A stretch of 64,000 bases of DNA, from positions 1 to 64,000 of the forward strand of contig CAMUFL010000004.1 in the NCBI GenBank assembly GCA_947088155.1, written 5' to 3'. The DNA is from an uncultured Gardnerella sp. GTDB lineage: Bacteria; Actinomycetota; Actinomycetes; Actinomycetales; Bifidobacteriaceae. How positions within the stretch are numbered: the stretch's first letter is position 1; each line of letters begins with the position of its first letter. Shown in pieces: positions 42,085-51,287 of the stretch. The notes below the pieces were generated by a model, which was given only the letters and a program-made list of their open reading frames with translations, searched no databases and was not told the origin of the DNA. The translations under genes were made by a program, and so were the position numbers.

Positions 42085-43680
42085 TTAATGTTGGAAAATA
42101 TCACTTTTGTGAGCTTGTTCAGCCATCCATGCTTCTACATCATCGATTTGCTTTGGAATGTCAATAGAAAGCCATTCTGGACCGTTTTCAGTCATTAGCA
42201 CATCATCTTCAATACGAATTCCAATTCCGCGCATTTCTTCAGGAAGCATCAAATCGTTAGCTGCAAAGTATAATCCTGGCTCAATAGTGAATATCATTCC
42301 TGGAGTAATTTTTGCGCCCTGATAAGACTCATAGCGTGCTTGTGCGCAATCGTGCACATCCAAACCAAGATGATGAGCCACGCCGCAAGCGTGCCAACGA
42401 CGATGCTGTTGGCCTTCTGGCGAAAGTGATTCTTCAACGCTAACTTTCAAAATTCCCCATTCGTGTAAGTGTTCGGCTAGAACGCGCATGCAAGCATGGT
42501 GAATATCGGAGTAGGTTGCACCTGGCTTAGCTGCCTCAAAACCGGCTTGTTGAGCGTCAAGAACGCACTGGTAAAGCTTCTTTTGCAAGTCAGTGAATTT
42601 GCCATTTGTTGGGAAAGTGCGTGTAATGTCAGCAGTGTAGAGGCTGTTAACTTCAACGCCGGCATCAATAAGTAGCAATTCTCCGCTGGAAACAACGCCA
42701 GTATTGCGCATCCAGTGCAAAATTGGTGCGTGCTTGCCTGAAGCAACAATAGTGTCGTAGCCTACTTCGTTTCCTTCCTCGCGAGCAACAGAATTAAAAG
42801 CACCCTCAATCATGCGCTCGGAATGCTCATGACCTAAAGCATTAGGCAAACGCGTAAGCATGCGGTCAAAACCAAGTTTTGTGGCTGCAATAGCTTTGCG
42901 CATTTCGCGAATTTCGTAGTCGTCCTTAAGCATTCGTGCTTCTGCAGCGAATTCGTGCAATTTGTCGTCTGCGCAAGTGTTTGCATCTTCATCAGTAAAT
43001 CCACTTGCTTCGCGCATTGTTTCAACTTTTGCAGTAAGCTCAGGATCCGTTTCTCGAACAATTCGCACGCGAATGCCCTCACCATTAGCGTCGTCGCTTA
43101 CATTCTTTGCAATAGCGTCATCAAGTTCTGCAATATCGCGCGTTTCAATGCCGGTCATTGCTTTAAGTTCTTTTAAGCCTGCACGAGGGCCAACCCAATA
43201 TTCTCCATAGTGAGGATCCTTGTAAAATGCTGAAGTGCTGTTATCTGCGCGTGGAGCTACAAAAAGCTCAGGTACATGTGTTTTTCCAGCCTTAGCTTCT
43301 TCGCTATCTTTGTTGACTGGCTCCATAACAAGCACAGCACCAGCCTCATAGTCTTGACCTAATCCAGTGTAGTAGGCAAATGTAGTGTCTGGGCGGAAAG
43401 CATAATCACAGTCGTTATTACGCACCTTTGGTTGTCCTGCAGGAATAACTAAACGTTCGCCTGGGAAACGTTTTGAAAGAGCCTCTAAACGAGCTGGAAT
43501 ATACCTACTAGATTCAAGAGCCTTAACTTCTGGCTCCTGGTTATCCCAGTTATTCGTCATAAAATCTTTAAAAGAATCACTGTTTGGACGAAGTGAACGG
43601 TTATTTACACGATCTTCTGTCTTTTGTGTTCCGTCAGCCTTTAGCTCTTCGCCGTGCTCAGTTGGCGTATATTCTGCCAT
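42085..43680 (-). CDS. pepP: Xaa-Pro aminopeptidase (aminopeptidase P)
   Basis: 531 residues, with AAGGAG before the ATG. After an N-terminal creatinase-like domain, the pita-bread metal site is intact: IDAGVEVNSLYTADITRTFP (two Asp), GVAHHLGLDVHD (His), FTIEPGLYF (Glu) and GIRIEDDV (Glu). It removes an N-terminal residue preceding proline and should help use proline-rich peptides. No signal peptide is seen. Confidence 0.94.
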   Translation of the reverse strand: MAEYTPTEHGEELKADGTQKTEDRVNNRSLRPNSDSFKDFMTNNWDNQEPEVKALESSRYIPARLEALSKRFPGERLVIPAGQPKVRNNDCDYAFRPDTTFAYYTGLGQDYEAGAVLVMEPVNKDSEEAKAGKTHVPELFVAPRADNSTSAFYKDPHYGEYWVGPRAGLKELKAMTGIETRDIAELDDAIAKNVSDDANGEGIRVRIVRETDPELTAKVETMREASGFTDEDANTCADDKLHEFAAEARMLKDDYEIREMRKAIAATKLGFDRMLTRLPNALGHEHSERMIEGAFNSVAREEGNEVGYDTIVASGKHAPILHWMRNTGVVSSGELLLIDAGVEVNSLYTADITRTFPTNGKFTDLQKKLYQCVLDAQQAGFEAAKPGATYSDIHHACMRVLAEHLHEWGILKVSVEESLSPEGQQHRRWHACGVAHHLGLDVHDCAQARYESYQGAKITPGMIFTIEPGLYFAANDLMLPEEMRGIGIRIEDDVLMTENGPEWLSIDIPKQIDDVEAWMAEQAHKSDIFQH

Positions 43681-43958
43681 TATGAGGCTCCTTAATTTTT
43701 GCTTGTTAATTTTTGCTTGCGCAAATTATACAAATAGTAAATAAACAGTCAATAAACTAACATAGTCTTATTTAGTGTTTTATGCGAGTTTTTTAGTGCA
43801 AAATAGCAAGATTTTATACGCAATTTACAAAGTGCGTATAAAACGCTTTTGCTATGTGAATATTGTCACAACATATTTATATGCGTGTGTTGTTGGTATC
43901 AACTAATCTAGATAGTTGGAAAATGAGTGAGCGAGCGTAAAAATTAGGGGGAGTAGTT

Positions 43959-45416
43959 ATGTCTATTGAAAATCCAAATCGCAATAATGAGCGAATTGTT
44001 GATATTGAACGCAATATTATGAGCCGAGCTCCAGAACATAATAAAACTAATCTCGACTTGGACCGCATGCGTCTTATTCTCGATATTTTAGGTCATCCAG
44101 AGCAGTCTATGCGTGTTATTCACATAACTGGTACGAACGGCAAAGGTTCTACTGCTCGAATGGCTGAGTCGATTTGTCGAGCATACGGTTTGCGAACCGG
44201 ATTATATACTTCTCCACATTTGGAGCGCGTAAACGAGCGCATTATGATTGACGGACAGGAAATTAGTGACGATCAGTTCGTTGATGTGTGGGATCAAATG
44301 AAAGACATTATCGACATGGTTGACGCTCGCATGGAGGCTGACGGTAAGCCAAAAATGAGCTTTTTTGAAGTGCTTACAGCCATGGCAATTTGGGCTTTTG
44401 CGGATGCTCCTGTTGATGTTGCTGTTATGGAAGTTGGCATGGGTGGTGAATGGGATGCCACCAATGTTATGAATGCTGATGCTGCAATTATTGGGCCGGT
44501 TGATATGGATCACATGCAATGGCTTGGAAACACTGTTGAAGAGATTGCTCGCACGAAGGCTGGTATTATTAAGCCAAATTGCACTGTTATTTTGGGTCCT
44601 CAGCCGCATGAAGCTAAGGTTTTGCCAATTATTAAGGAAGTTGCGGAGCGCAATCATGCTACATTATTGCGCGATTCTTCTTATGGCGATGGCGAACTTG
44701 AAGTTGTGTCTCGTACTCCTGCAGTTGGTGGACAGGTTGTTACTTTGCGTACGCCTCTTGGCACTTATGAGGATGTTCCGATTGACAAGTTTGGCAAACA
44801 TCAGGCTCATAATGCTTTGGCAGCTCTTGCCGCTGCAGAGGTTGTGCTGCCTGTAAATGGTGCTTTGGATGGCGATTTAGTTGCAGAGGCTTTAAGTCAG
44901 GTTAAGGTTCCTGGTCGTATTGAGCAGGTTCGTACTTCGCCGACAATCATCATTGACGGTGGACATAACGTGAATGCTGCTGAGTCTCTTCGCGAAACTA
45001 TTGAAGAAAACTATCATTTTGAGCAGCTTATTGGCGTTGTGGCAATGATGGCAGATAAGCAAGTTGAAGAATACTTGGGTGTTCTTGAGCCTATTTTGAC
45101 GAAGATTGTTGTTACGCGTAATTCTTGGCGCGACCGTGTAATGGATCCAGAAGAGCTCGAAAAGATTGCTGTAGGCGTATTTGGCGAGGATCGCGTAATT
45201 CGTGTTGACGAGTTGCCGGATGCTATTCAAACTGCCGTTGATTTAGTTGATGAAGACGATGAGCTTGGTGTGGGCTATGGTCACGGAGTGCTTATTTGCG
45301 GTAGTTTCGTCACTGCAGGAGACGCGCGCACAATGCTTGTTGAGCACGTGAATCCGGATCTAAAAAAGCCAAAGGATCAGCGCGTAGCAATCCACCCAAA
45401 TATTGACGAGTCCTGA
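43959..45416 (+). CDS. folC: folylpolyglutamate synthase / dihydrofolate synthase
   Basis: 485 residues, with GGGGGAG before the ATG. The Mur-ligase-type P-loop HITGTNGKGST is near 50-60, followed by TSPHLERVNERI, GMGGEWDATN and the KHQAHNALAALAAAE region. It adds glutamate to folates. Length is normal. The 278-base gap before it holds no gene that could be supported. Confidence 0.95.
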   Translation: MSIENPNRNNERIVDIERNIMSRAPEHNKTNLDLDRMRLILDILGHPEQSMRVIHITGTNGKGSTARMAESICRAYGLRTGLYTSPHLERVNERIMIDGQEISDDQFVDVWDQMKDIIDMVDARMEADGKPKMSFFEVLTAMAIWAFADAPVDVAVMEVGMGGEWDATNVMNADAAIIGPVDMDHMQWLGNTVEEIARTKAGIIKPNCTVILGPQPHEAKVLPIIKEVAERNHATLLRDSSYGDGELEVVSRTPAVGGQVVTLRTPLGTYEDVPIDKFGKHQAHNALAALAAAEVVLPVNGALDGDLVAEALSQVKVPGRIEQVRTSPTIIIDGGHNVNAAESLRETIEENYHFEQLIGVVAMMADKQVEEYLGVLEPILTKIVVTRNSWRDRVMDPEELEKIAVGVFGEDRVIRVDELPDAIQTAVDLVDEDDELGVGYGHGVLICGSFVTAGDARTMLVEHVNPDLKKPKDQRVAIHPNIDES

Positions 45417-45429
45417 TAAGCTATTTTTG

Positions 45430-46158
45430 CTACTTCATTCGCAAAGATTTAGCTTTTTCTACAGTATTTTTTACAAGTACTGCTTGAGCGTCAACTAACG
45501 GTATTTGCGGAAGAGGGAAAGCTTCATTAAGCACACTTAATTCTGTGCAACCCAAAATAAGTGCGTCGCAACGGCACGCTCCTGCAGGGTCAAGCATGTC
45601 GCTTAAAACGGACTCGTAACGGCGTAAATTAAGATCGCCTGTGCCTTTTACATCATCATAAATAAGTGATGTAATGCGTTTTTGTAAATCGTCGTCGGGT
45701 GCTACGAATGTGTATCCTGCTTCTTCTATAGCGCGCTGATACACTCCAGCTTTACGCGACCCTGCAGTACCTAAGAATCCAATACGGTTACATTTAGACT
45801 TTGGGTAACGTTTAGAAACTTCAGCTACAGCACCACGCGGCATATGCATAATTGGCACATCGGTGAGTGCTTGGAACTTATCGTAAAAGTAATGCGCAGT
45901 ATTGCACGTGAGCACAATAAATGAAGCACCCATCGCAGTTGCTTTAGCTATGTCGTCTGCAAGAGTAGGGAATGGGTTTTCGGATGATTCGCCAACAATA
46001 TATGCTGTTCTATCTGGCACAGAAGCATCATTGAACACCACATAATCTAAAAACTCTTGATCGTTATGCGCATGCGTTTCTTTGTTAAGTAAACGAATAT
46101 AGCTTTCTGTTGCAAGTGTGCCCATGCCGCCAAGTACAGCAAAAAACGGACGTTTCAT
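45430..46158 (-). CDS. aspartate/glutamate racemase family protein, likely aspartate racemase
   Basis: 242 residues, with AAGGGA before the ATG. The two catalytic cysteines are in LTCNTAHYF and ILGCTELS, and the N-terminal VLGGMGTLATESY is typical of RacD/YgeA-type racemases. A separate murI is present in the window, so this enzyme is unlikely to be the D-Glu source. It lies 35 bases after the ATP-grasp ligase gene on the same strand. In Enterococcus faecium an aspartate racemase is paired with the D-aspartate ligase that makes the cross-bridge; the same pairing is inferred here. Confidence 0.87.
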   Translation of the reverse strand: MKRPFFAVLGGMGTLATESYIRLLNKETHAHNDQEFLDYVVFNDASVPDRTAYIVGESSENPFPTLADDIAKATAMGASFIVLTCNTAHYFYDKFQALTDVPIMHMPRGAVAEVSKRYPKSKCNRIGFLGTAGSRKAGVYQRAIEEAGYTFVAPDDDLQKRITSLIYDDVKGTGDLNLRRYESVLSDMLDPAGACRCDALILGCTELSVLNEAFPLPQIPLVDAQAVLVKNTVEKAKSLRMK

Positions 46159-46193
46159 TGTCTCATATTCCCTTCAAAGTTACGTAATAATTT

Positions 46194-47435
46194 TCACGCT
46201 TTATTGCGGAAAAATTCTGCATAACGTCTTGTGTAAATTGAAAACATATGACGAATCATCAACCAGCGTAGCAGATTCATATCTTTTTTATATTCTAGCG
46301 TAGTGCCCCAATCGCCGCGACGAATCATATTAAGACCGCGCTTCTTTTCATCGCCTTCTGCTACATAATTGCAAAATATCGATCGCGGAATCTCCATCCA
46401 CAGCTTTTCTCCACGGCCGAACACAGTATTCCCGTCAAAAGGCTTATGGTCAATTAAATCTTCAACAAAATATTTAGCAATATTAAATCCGTTTAAAGTG
46501 ACGAAATAGCTTGAACGTCCTTGACGTAAATTGATTTCAAAAAGCTTATATTTTCCGTCTCTCTCATCGTATTTCATATCAAAATTAGCTACGCCAACGT
46601 AACGTATATCTTCCAAAAATGCTTTAATATTTTGGAAAACTTCCTCATTGTAGTCTGGAATAATAGCTGCATAATTGCCGATTGCTTCTGGAGTTGGATC
46701 CTCCAGTAGAGGGTGTCCTAGAAACATCATGCGCACATGATGATTGCTATCAACGTAAGCATTTAGCACACGCATGCGGCTGTCGTCTCCAGGAATAAAG
46801 TCTTGCAAAATCATTTCATCATCGTAGCCAGCTTTGTACGAGCGTTGAATAAGAGTATCAAGTTCTTGCGGAGTATTGATAATAAAAGCTTTTTTACGTC
46901 CCTCAAAATCAATATCAAGCCATTTAGTGCTATTTGCTGGTTTCATAGCAATAGGGAAGCTGAATGGCAAATCTTCATAAGCGTGCGCTGCTACTTCTTG
47001 AGCGTTTACAACTTTAGTTTTTGGATGAGGAAGATTGTATTTTTCACAAGTTTTATAGAATGAGCTTTTAAGGCTAAGCTGGCGATTGAGCGAATTTGGC
47101 AATGTGTGGAAAGCAAAATATTCGTGCAATTCATCACCGCATTGGCTTAGAAGGTTCGCATATACGTCGCCGCAAGGAATAAGCAGAAGCTTGGTATTAG
47201 GATGCTCTTGATGCCATGATTTAGCAAAATTAAGCATTGTATTGCGGAATGTAGGAAGTTCTCCAAAGCCTGGAACAATTCTCACATCGACAATTTTGCT
47301 AAATTTCGTAGGTGAAAGTTGGAAGTGCGCAAAAGCAATTGAAGTAATGCCATATTCTTCATGGAATGCTCGAGCCATGCCATATGCGTTTATATCGCTA
47401 CCGAGTAACACAGGTTGGAATTGTTGATTATTCAT
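46194..47435 (-). CDS. ATP-grasp ligase resembling D-aspartate ligase (Asl) of peptidoglycan cross-bridge synthesis
   Basis: 413 residues from the ATG at 47435 (an in-frame ATG at 47450 is the alternative). The N-terminus VLLGSDINAYGMARAFHEEY and the run SKIVDVRIVPGF recall the Asl ligase of E. faecium, from memory of that family. ATP-grasp features follow: FPIAMKPANSTKW, DEMILQDFIPGDDSRMRVL and FEINLRQGRSSYF with the metal-binding Glu and Asn. Asl adds D-Asp to the epsilon-amine of L-Lys in the precursor. Its neighbours are a racemase and a MurE-like ligase, which supports the role. Alternative: another carboxylate-amine ligase. Confidence 0.75.
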   Translation of the reverse strand: MNNQQFQPVLLGSDINAYGMARAFHEEYGITSIAFAHFQLSPTKFSKIVDVRIVPGFGELPTFRNTMLNFAKSWHQEHPNTKLLLIPCGDVYANLLSQCGDELHEYFAFHTLPNSLNRQLSLKSSFYKTCEKYNLPHPKTKVVNAQEVAAHAYEDLPFSFPIAMKPANSTKWLDIDFEGRKKAFIINTPQELDTLIQRSYKAGYDDEMILQDFIPGDDSRMRVLNAYVDSNHHVRMMFLGHPLLEDPTPEAIGNYAAIIPDYNEEVFQNIKAFLEDIRYVGVANFDMKYDERDGKYKLFEINLRQGRSSYFVTLNGFNIAKYFVEDLIDHKPFDGNTVFGRGEKLWMEIPRSIFCNYVAEGDEKKRGLNMIRRGDWGTTLEYKKDMNLLRWLMIRHMFSIYTRRYAEFFRNKA

Positions 47436-47569
47436 TTGTATCTTCTTCATTTGTTTTAATTTGTTATTTAACTTGTTTGTTATTTAGTTTGTTAGCTAGC
47501 TTGTTATTTAGTTTATGTAGTAATTGCGTTTATTTTATTCGTATATTTTCATACTTTCGCATAAGCGTA

Positions 47570-49366
47570 TTACAGACCAAAAAGACGCTTTATTACGAAT
47601 GAATCACCCTCATACGGCACATGCTTTCGTTTGTTTTTAATCCAACGTTCATCGCCCTTACCAATAGCAAGAAGAATGTTTAATCTTCCATTTTTTTGTT
47701 CGCTGTTTGCAGCATCGTTGTAAGCGTATTCTATTGCTTCAGCTCTGTCGATAATAATGCGTGAAGAAACATTTGGGTCCGTAACATAACTTTGCATATC
47801 CTCGCAAATATGCATTACGTCTTCAGTATCAGTATCTTCAGTAGTGAAAATAAACTGTTCTATGCGGTTTTGCGCTGCTTCAACAATTTCTTTACGACGG
47901 TCGACAGCTTTATCTCCTGTGGAACCAGTTATTAGCGTAATTCGAGGATTAAATTTGCCGTAGCGCTCTTCTACAAAGTCAAGAACTGATTTTGTAGAAA
48001 TGTAGTTATGCGCATAGTCGACAACTGCAATCATATTTGAGTGCGTGTCTTTGAAAACTTCCATGCGTCCAGAAATTTTCACGTTCTCAATAGCGTGTAA
48101 TGCGTGTAAATCAGTATCTTGATTAATTCCCAATTCTCCTGCAATAGCGATTGCAGCTAAAGCATTTTCGTAGTTAAAATCTCCTGCAATAGACAATGCG
48201 AATTCGTCAATAGGGCAGTAGTGCACGTCTTCTTCGTAGTCGTTATCTTCATAGTCGTCGTCTTCGCTTGAGTCTCGCATAGCGATGCAATGTGATTCAC
48301 TATTTTCTACTGGCATTGCAATGTAGTCAGGAGTAAGTAATTCTGTGTAGTCATCATCGTTAGCAGGAGCGCAATAATTTATGCGATCGTCGTCAATATC
48401 ATCGAAATTGTCATTTTCGCAAGCGTCGCTTTCTATTTCATCTTTTTTAATGCGAGCAAAAGTTGTTACGAGCACATTGTTGCGTTCTGCATCTTGTAAA
48501 AGAAGATCTGCGTGATCTGTATCAGAATTTAGTACTAAACGCTTAGTATTTGCAATAATTTGTCGTTTGCAATACAAGTAATCTTCAAAAGTTGGGTGTT
48601 CAATAGGGCTAATGTGGTCTGGGCTAATGTTTAAGAATGCTGCAACATCGAATTTAAGACCATATACGCGATTCACCTTATAAGCTTGTGAAGAAACTTC
48701 CATAACAAGATACTTCATGCCGTTATCTACAGCTTCGCGCATCATTTTGAAAGCATCAAAACTTTCAGGAGTAGTTAAATTAGATTCAACGTAATTTTTT
48801 CCGTCTACGCAATTATCTACTGAAGAAAACAGTGCTGCTTTACCGTGCGAATGGGAGTTTAGAATAGCGTGAGTAAAGTAGGCTGTAGTTGTTTTGCCTT
48901 TAGTTCCAGTAATTCCAACAATAGTGAGTTTTTCTTGTGGATTTCCAAAGAATGCTGCTGCAAGCACGCTCATTGCTTTTTTAGCATCCGTAACAATTAA
49001 ACCAACAGCTTTTGTGTATTGTGCGTAGCTTTGTTCAGCAACATATGCAGCAAGTCCTTTGTTGTCTGCATTTAAAAGATATTCCGACTGAAAATTGCCT
49101 TTAATAAACAGAAGTGTCCCAGGTGTAATATCGCGAGTATCGTAAGTTGCGTTAGTAAAGCACTCATCTGCATCAATATTTGGGAAATAATACGGATTTA
49201 AAGACCATATTTCATTGCGAGAATGAGTAGAGTCTACAGTTTTTTCTTTAGTATTAGCACTATTAGTATCTTCTGCGTTACAATATTGAATCATTTCGCG
49301 TAACAAACCATAGTGTTGCAAAATTTCACTTGCGTTTGCTAGTGACAACGTGTTATGCATGATCAT
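47570..49366 (-). CDS. MurE-like UDP-MurNAc-tripeptide ligase (non-DAP type), with acidic insertion
   Basis: 598 residues. The Mur-ligase P-loop GITGTKGKTTTAY is near 155-167, then TTPESFD and MEVSSQAYKVNR, all typical of MurE. The motif that in DAP-specific MurE is DNPR here reads EDTD within FTTEDTDTED, so DAP is not expected and a Lys/Orn-type acceptor is inferred. About 80 acidic residues (DDIDDDR, SSEDDDYEDNDYEED), between about 300 and 385, are an insertion between the central and C-terminal regions. Its stop is 134 bases before the ATP-grasp start, and the exonuclease gene ends 25 bases upstream of it. Confidence 0.83.
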   Translation of the reverse strand: MIMHNTLSLANASEILQHYGLLREMIQYCNAEDTNSANTKEKTVDSTHSRNEIWSLNPYYFPNIDADECFTNATYDTRDITPGTLLFIKGNFQSEYLLNADNKGLAAYVAEQSYAQYTKAVGLIVTDAKKAMSVLAAAFFGNPQEKLTIVGITGTKGKTTTAYFTHAILNSHSHGKAALFSSVDNCVDGKNYVESNLTTPESFDAFKMMREAVDNGMKYLVMEVSSQAYKVNRVYGLKFDVAAFLNISPDHISPIEHPTFEDYLYCKRQIIANTKRLVLNSDTDHADLLLQDAERNNVLVTTFARIKKDEIESDACENDNFDDIDDDRINYCAPANDDDYTELLTPDYIAMPVENSESHCIAMRDSSEDDDYEDNDYEEDVHYCPIDEFALSIAGDFNYENALAAIAIAGELGINQDTDLHALHAIENVKISGRMEVFKDTHSNMIAVVDYAHNYISTKSVLDFVEERYGKFNPRITLITGSTGDKAVDRRKEIVEAAQNRIEQFIFTTEDTDTEDVMHICEDMQSYVTDPNVSSRIIIDRAEAIEYAYNDAANSEQKNGRLNILLAIGKGDERWIKNKRKHVPYEGDSFVIKRLFGL

Positions 49367-49391
49367 AATTTACTTCTTTTCGCCAAATGTT

Positions 49392-50171
49392 TTATAGCCA
49401 TGTTCCAGTAATAGGCTCACGTCCGTGAGATTGCAGCCATTGATTGAAGCTATCTCGCCAATTAATATAAGCTTCGCGCTGCCAATCCATCATAGTATTC
49501 AGCCTCATGCAACTTACTGACTCATATAGTTTGCTCATTGGAGCAATCAAATCAAGAGCTGCAACTGTGTCTGCTGTAGCATCGTGGAAATCTCCGATTG
49601 GTTCAACTCCATAAAATTGAGATGTAATAGTGAGAGTACGCTTGCCGGATCTTCTAGAAACAGCTCTATCGATAACAAGAGGATCAACAGTAAGAATGTC
49701 ATTAGCGTTTAGTGCATGTATTGAACAAGTTGCGCGTTCTTCTAGCGCAGTAAGATGCCAACGCTTCAAGTCGTGACGTAACATTGCAATATCAAATGGA
49801 GCGTTATAAGCAAGTAGTGGAATATTCTTAGCTTGAGCCATGCTTACTGCGCGTGCAAGGAATTCAAGTTCTTCTTCAGGCTCTCCGCCGTGTTCTTGAA
49901 GGTATTCGTCTGTGAAACCATTTACTTCGCTTGCCTTAGGATTCATAGGCTGATGAGGGTTAATTAACCAAGTTGATACCACATCTCCATCGTGAGCTAG
50001 TTCAGGATTGCGTAATACTAGAGTTGCAGAAACAATGGCATCTTTACCAATATTTGCACCTGTAGTTTCAGTGTCGAAACCAAGTAACCATGATTCAGCA
50101 AGTAATGTATTCTCAGCTTGCTTAGGTGCTAAATCTAAAGCATTTAACAATTCTTGAATATGAGTTGGCAT
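49392..50171 (-). CDS. DnaQ-like 3'-5' exonuclease
   Basis: 259 residues from the ATG at 50171. The DEDD exonuclease motifs are present: FDTETTG near 35, LLAYNAPFDIAML and HDATADTVAAL. It is a stand-alone proofreading-type domain, not a full DNA polymerase. A -10-like TAGTAT ends seven bases before the ATG, suggesting a leaderless transcript. It heads the minus-strand run exonuclease, MurE-like, ATP-grasp, racemase. Confidence 0.87.
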   Translation of the reverse strand: MPTHIQELLNALDLAPKQAENTLLAESWLLGFDTETTGANIGKDAIVSATLVLRNPELAHDGDVVSTWLINPHQPMNPKASEVNGFTDEYLQEHGGEPEEELEFLARAVSMAQAKNIPLLAYNAPFDIAMLRHDLKRWHLTALEERATCSIHALNANDILTVDPLVIDRAVSRRSGKRTLTITSQFYGVEPIGDFHDATADTVAALDLIAPMSKLYESVSCMRLNTMMDWQREAYINWRDSFNQWLQSHGREPITGTWL

Positions 50172-50178
50172 AGTCACA

Positions 50179-50206
50179 ATACTACCGCAATGTCACGCAA
50201 TGTCAC
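50179..50206 (-). promoter_or_regulatory. promoter of the exonuclease-led operon
   Basis: On the minus strand GTGACA and TAGTAT are 16 bases apart (TAGTAT covers 50184 to 50179). The spacer repeats TGCGTGACAT words. The ATG at 50171 would be at or next to the transcript start. Confidence 0.5.
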
Positions 50207-50293
50207 ACTATGCCGCGCTGCGTTATTGTGCTGCGCTGTGTTATCATCTCGCTCTGCGCTACACTATGCAACACGATAAATCAGTAGCGATAT

Positions 50294-51007
50294 GTGCAAA
50301 GTAAAAGTATTATTGACTATATGGGTGAGCAAATCGAGAAGACAAATGTTATGTGCTCTAAAAGCGTAAGAGCTAAAAAACAAAGTGCAAAAAATCGTAA
50401 TGCTCGCTTATTTAGTGATCGTTTAGTAGATACTAAGCAAAGTTCTGCAATGGAAAGTCGACGCAAAAGATTTGAACAACTTGTATCTACTTGCGTTGAT
50501 CCTTTGTACACTCAAGCTATGCGTCTTACGCAAAATGCGCAGGATGCGCAAGATTTAGTGCAAGATACTTTTGAGCGTGCTCTTAAATCTTTTGAAACTT
50601 TTCAGCCTGGCACAAATTTTGCTGCCTGGATTAACAGGATTGAACGAAATTTGTATTTTAATCAGTACGCGAAAGCAAAACGAAGCCCTAAACGTGCTAA
50701 CGATGAAACTGGCGACTACAATGATTGGGATATCTATGAGGCTTCTAATCATTGCGCAAAAGGGATGCTTTCTGCTGAACAAGAATATTTAGAAGGGTTT
50801 GCTCCACAAGAGATTATTGCTGCGCTTAGTAAGTTGCCGCCTGAGCGTAGAAAAGTTTTTATTGAAGTCGCTATTCGAGGTAAATCTTATAAACAAATTG
50901 CCCAAGAAGAAGGCGTAAAAATAGGAACTGTTATGAGCAGACTTAACCGCGCTCGCATGCAACTTAAACGTGAGCTTTCTGATTATTCTGATTATTGTGG
51001 TGAATAA
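50294..51007 (+). CDS. SigH-like group 4 (ECF) RNA polymerase sigma factor
   Basis: 237 residues from the first start; ATGs at 50321 and 50351 are alternatives. The conserved core (region 2, LYTQAMRLTQNAQDAQDLVQDTFERAL; region 4, LPPERRKVFIEVAIRGKSYKQIAQEEG with VMSRLNRARMQL) fits the SigH/SigR type, which answers oxidative or heat stress in actinobacteria. In many relatives the next gene encodes an HxxxCxxC anti-sigma factor; here only 68 bases follow before the bL37 stop on the other strand. A Lys/Arg-rich 50-residue N-tail precedes region 2. Confidence 0.88.
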   Translation: MQSKSIIDYMGEQIEKTNVMCSKSVRAKKQSAKNRNARLFSDRLVDTKQSSAMESRRKRFEQLVSTCVDPLYTQAMRLTQNAQDAQDLVQDTFERALKSFETFQPGTNFAAWINRIERNLYFNQYAKAKRSPKRANDETGDYNDWDIYEASNHCAKGMLSAEQEYLEGFAPQEIIAALSKLPPERRKVFIEVAIRGKSYKQIAQEEGVKIGTVMSRLNRARMQLKRELSDYSDYCGE

Positions 51008-51024
51008 AAGTATGCTAAAACGAA

Positions 51025-51052
51025 AAAGCCCACGATTGACGTGGGCTTTACA
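51025..51052. terminator. bidirectional terminator between sigH-like gene and bL37 gene
   Basis: AAAGCCCACG (51025-51034) pairs with CGTGGGCTTT (51040-51049); both sides are A/T-rich. Confidence 0.85.
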
Positions 51053-51075
51053 GTATGTATAAGCGAATTTATAGC

Positions 51076-51150
51076 TTAAGCATTTGGCCTTTTGCCATGA
51101 TTCGCTGCTTTTTTACGACGCGCCTTGCGCTTGCGGCCACGCATACCCAT
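51076..51150 (-). CDS. 50S ribosomal protein bL37 (24 residues)
   Basis: The frame reads MGMRGRKRKARRKK then AANHGKRPNA. AAGGAG lies nine bases before the ATG. The basic core and the ANHGKRPNA end match the very short actinobacterial ribosomal protein known as bL37. It is easily missed because of its length. Its terminator is shared with the sigma-factor gene. Confidence 0.85.
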   Translation of the reverse strand: MGMRGRKRKARRKKAANHGKRPNA

Positions 51151-51287
51151 AATGCACTCCTTAACGATTAATGAACAACCTTAGGGATTATCGCACGTTG
51201 CCAAGACGTTATATTTGTCAACGTACTAATCTCGTGCGAGTAATCACTTGTTAGTAGCAATATTTGCAGTAATAAAGCTTATGTTGC

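Noticed and set aside
41887..42198. 103-codon frame across the nested palindrome
   Set aside because: It overlaps the end of pepP, has no site for ribosomes and reads as hydrophobic translation of AT-rich DNA.
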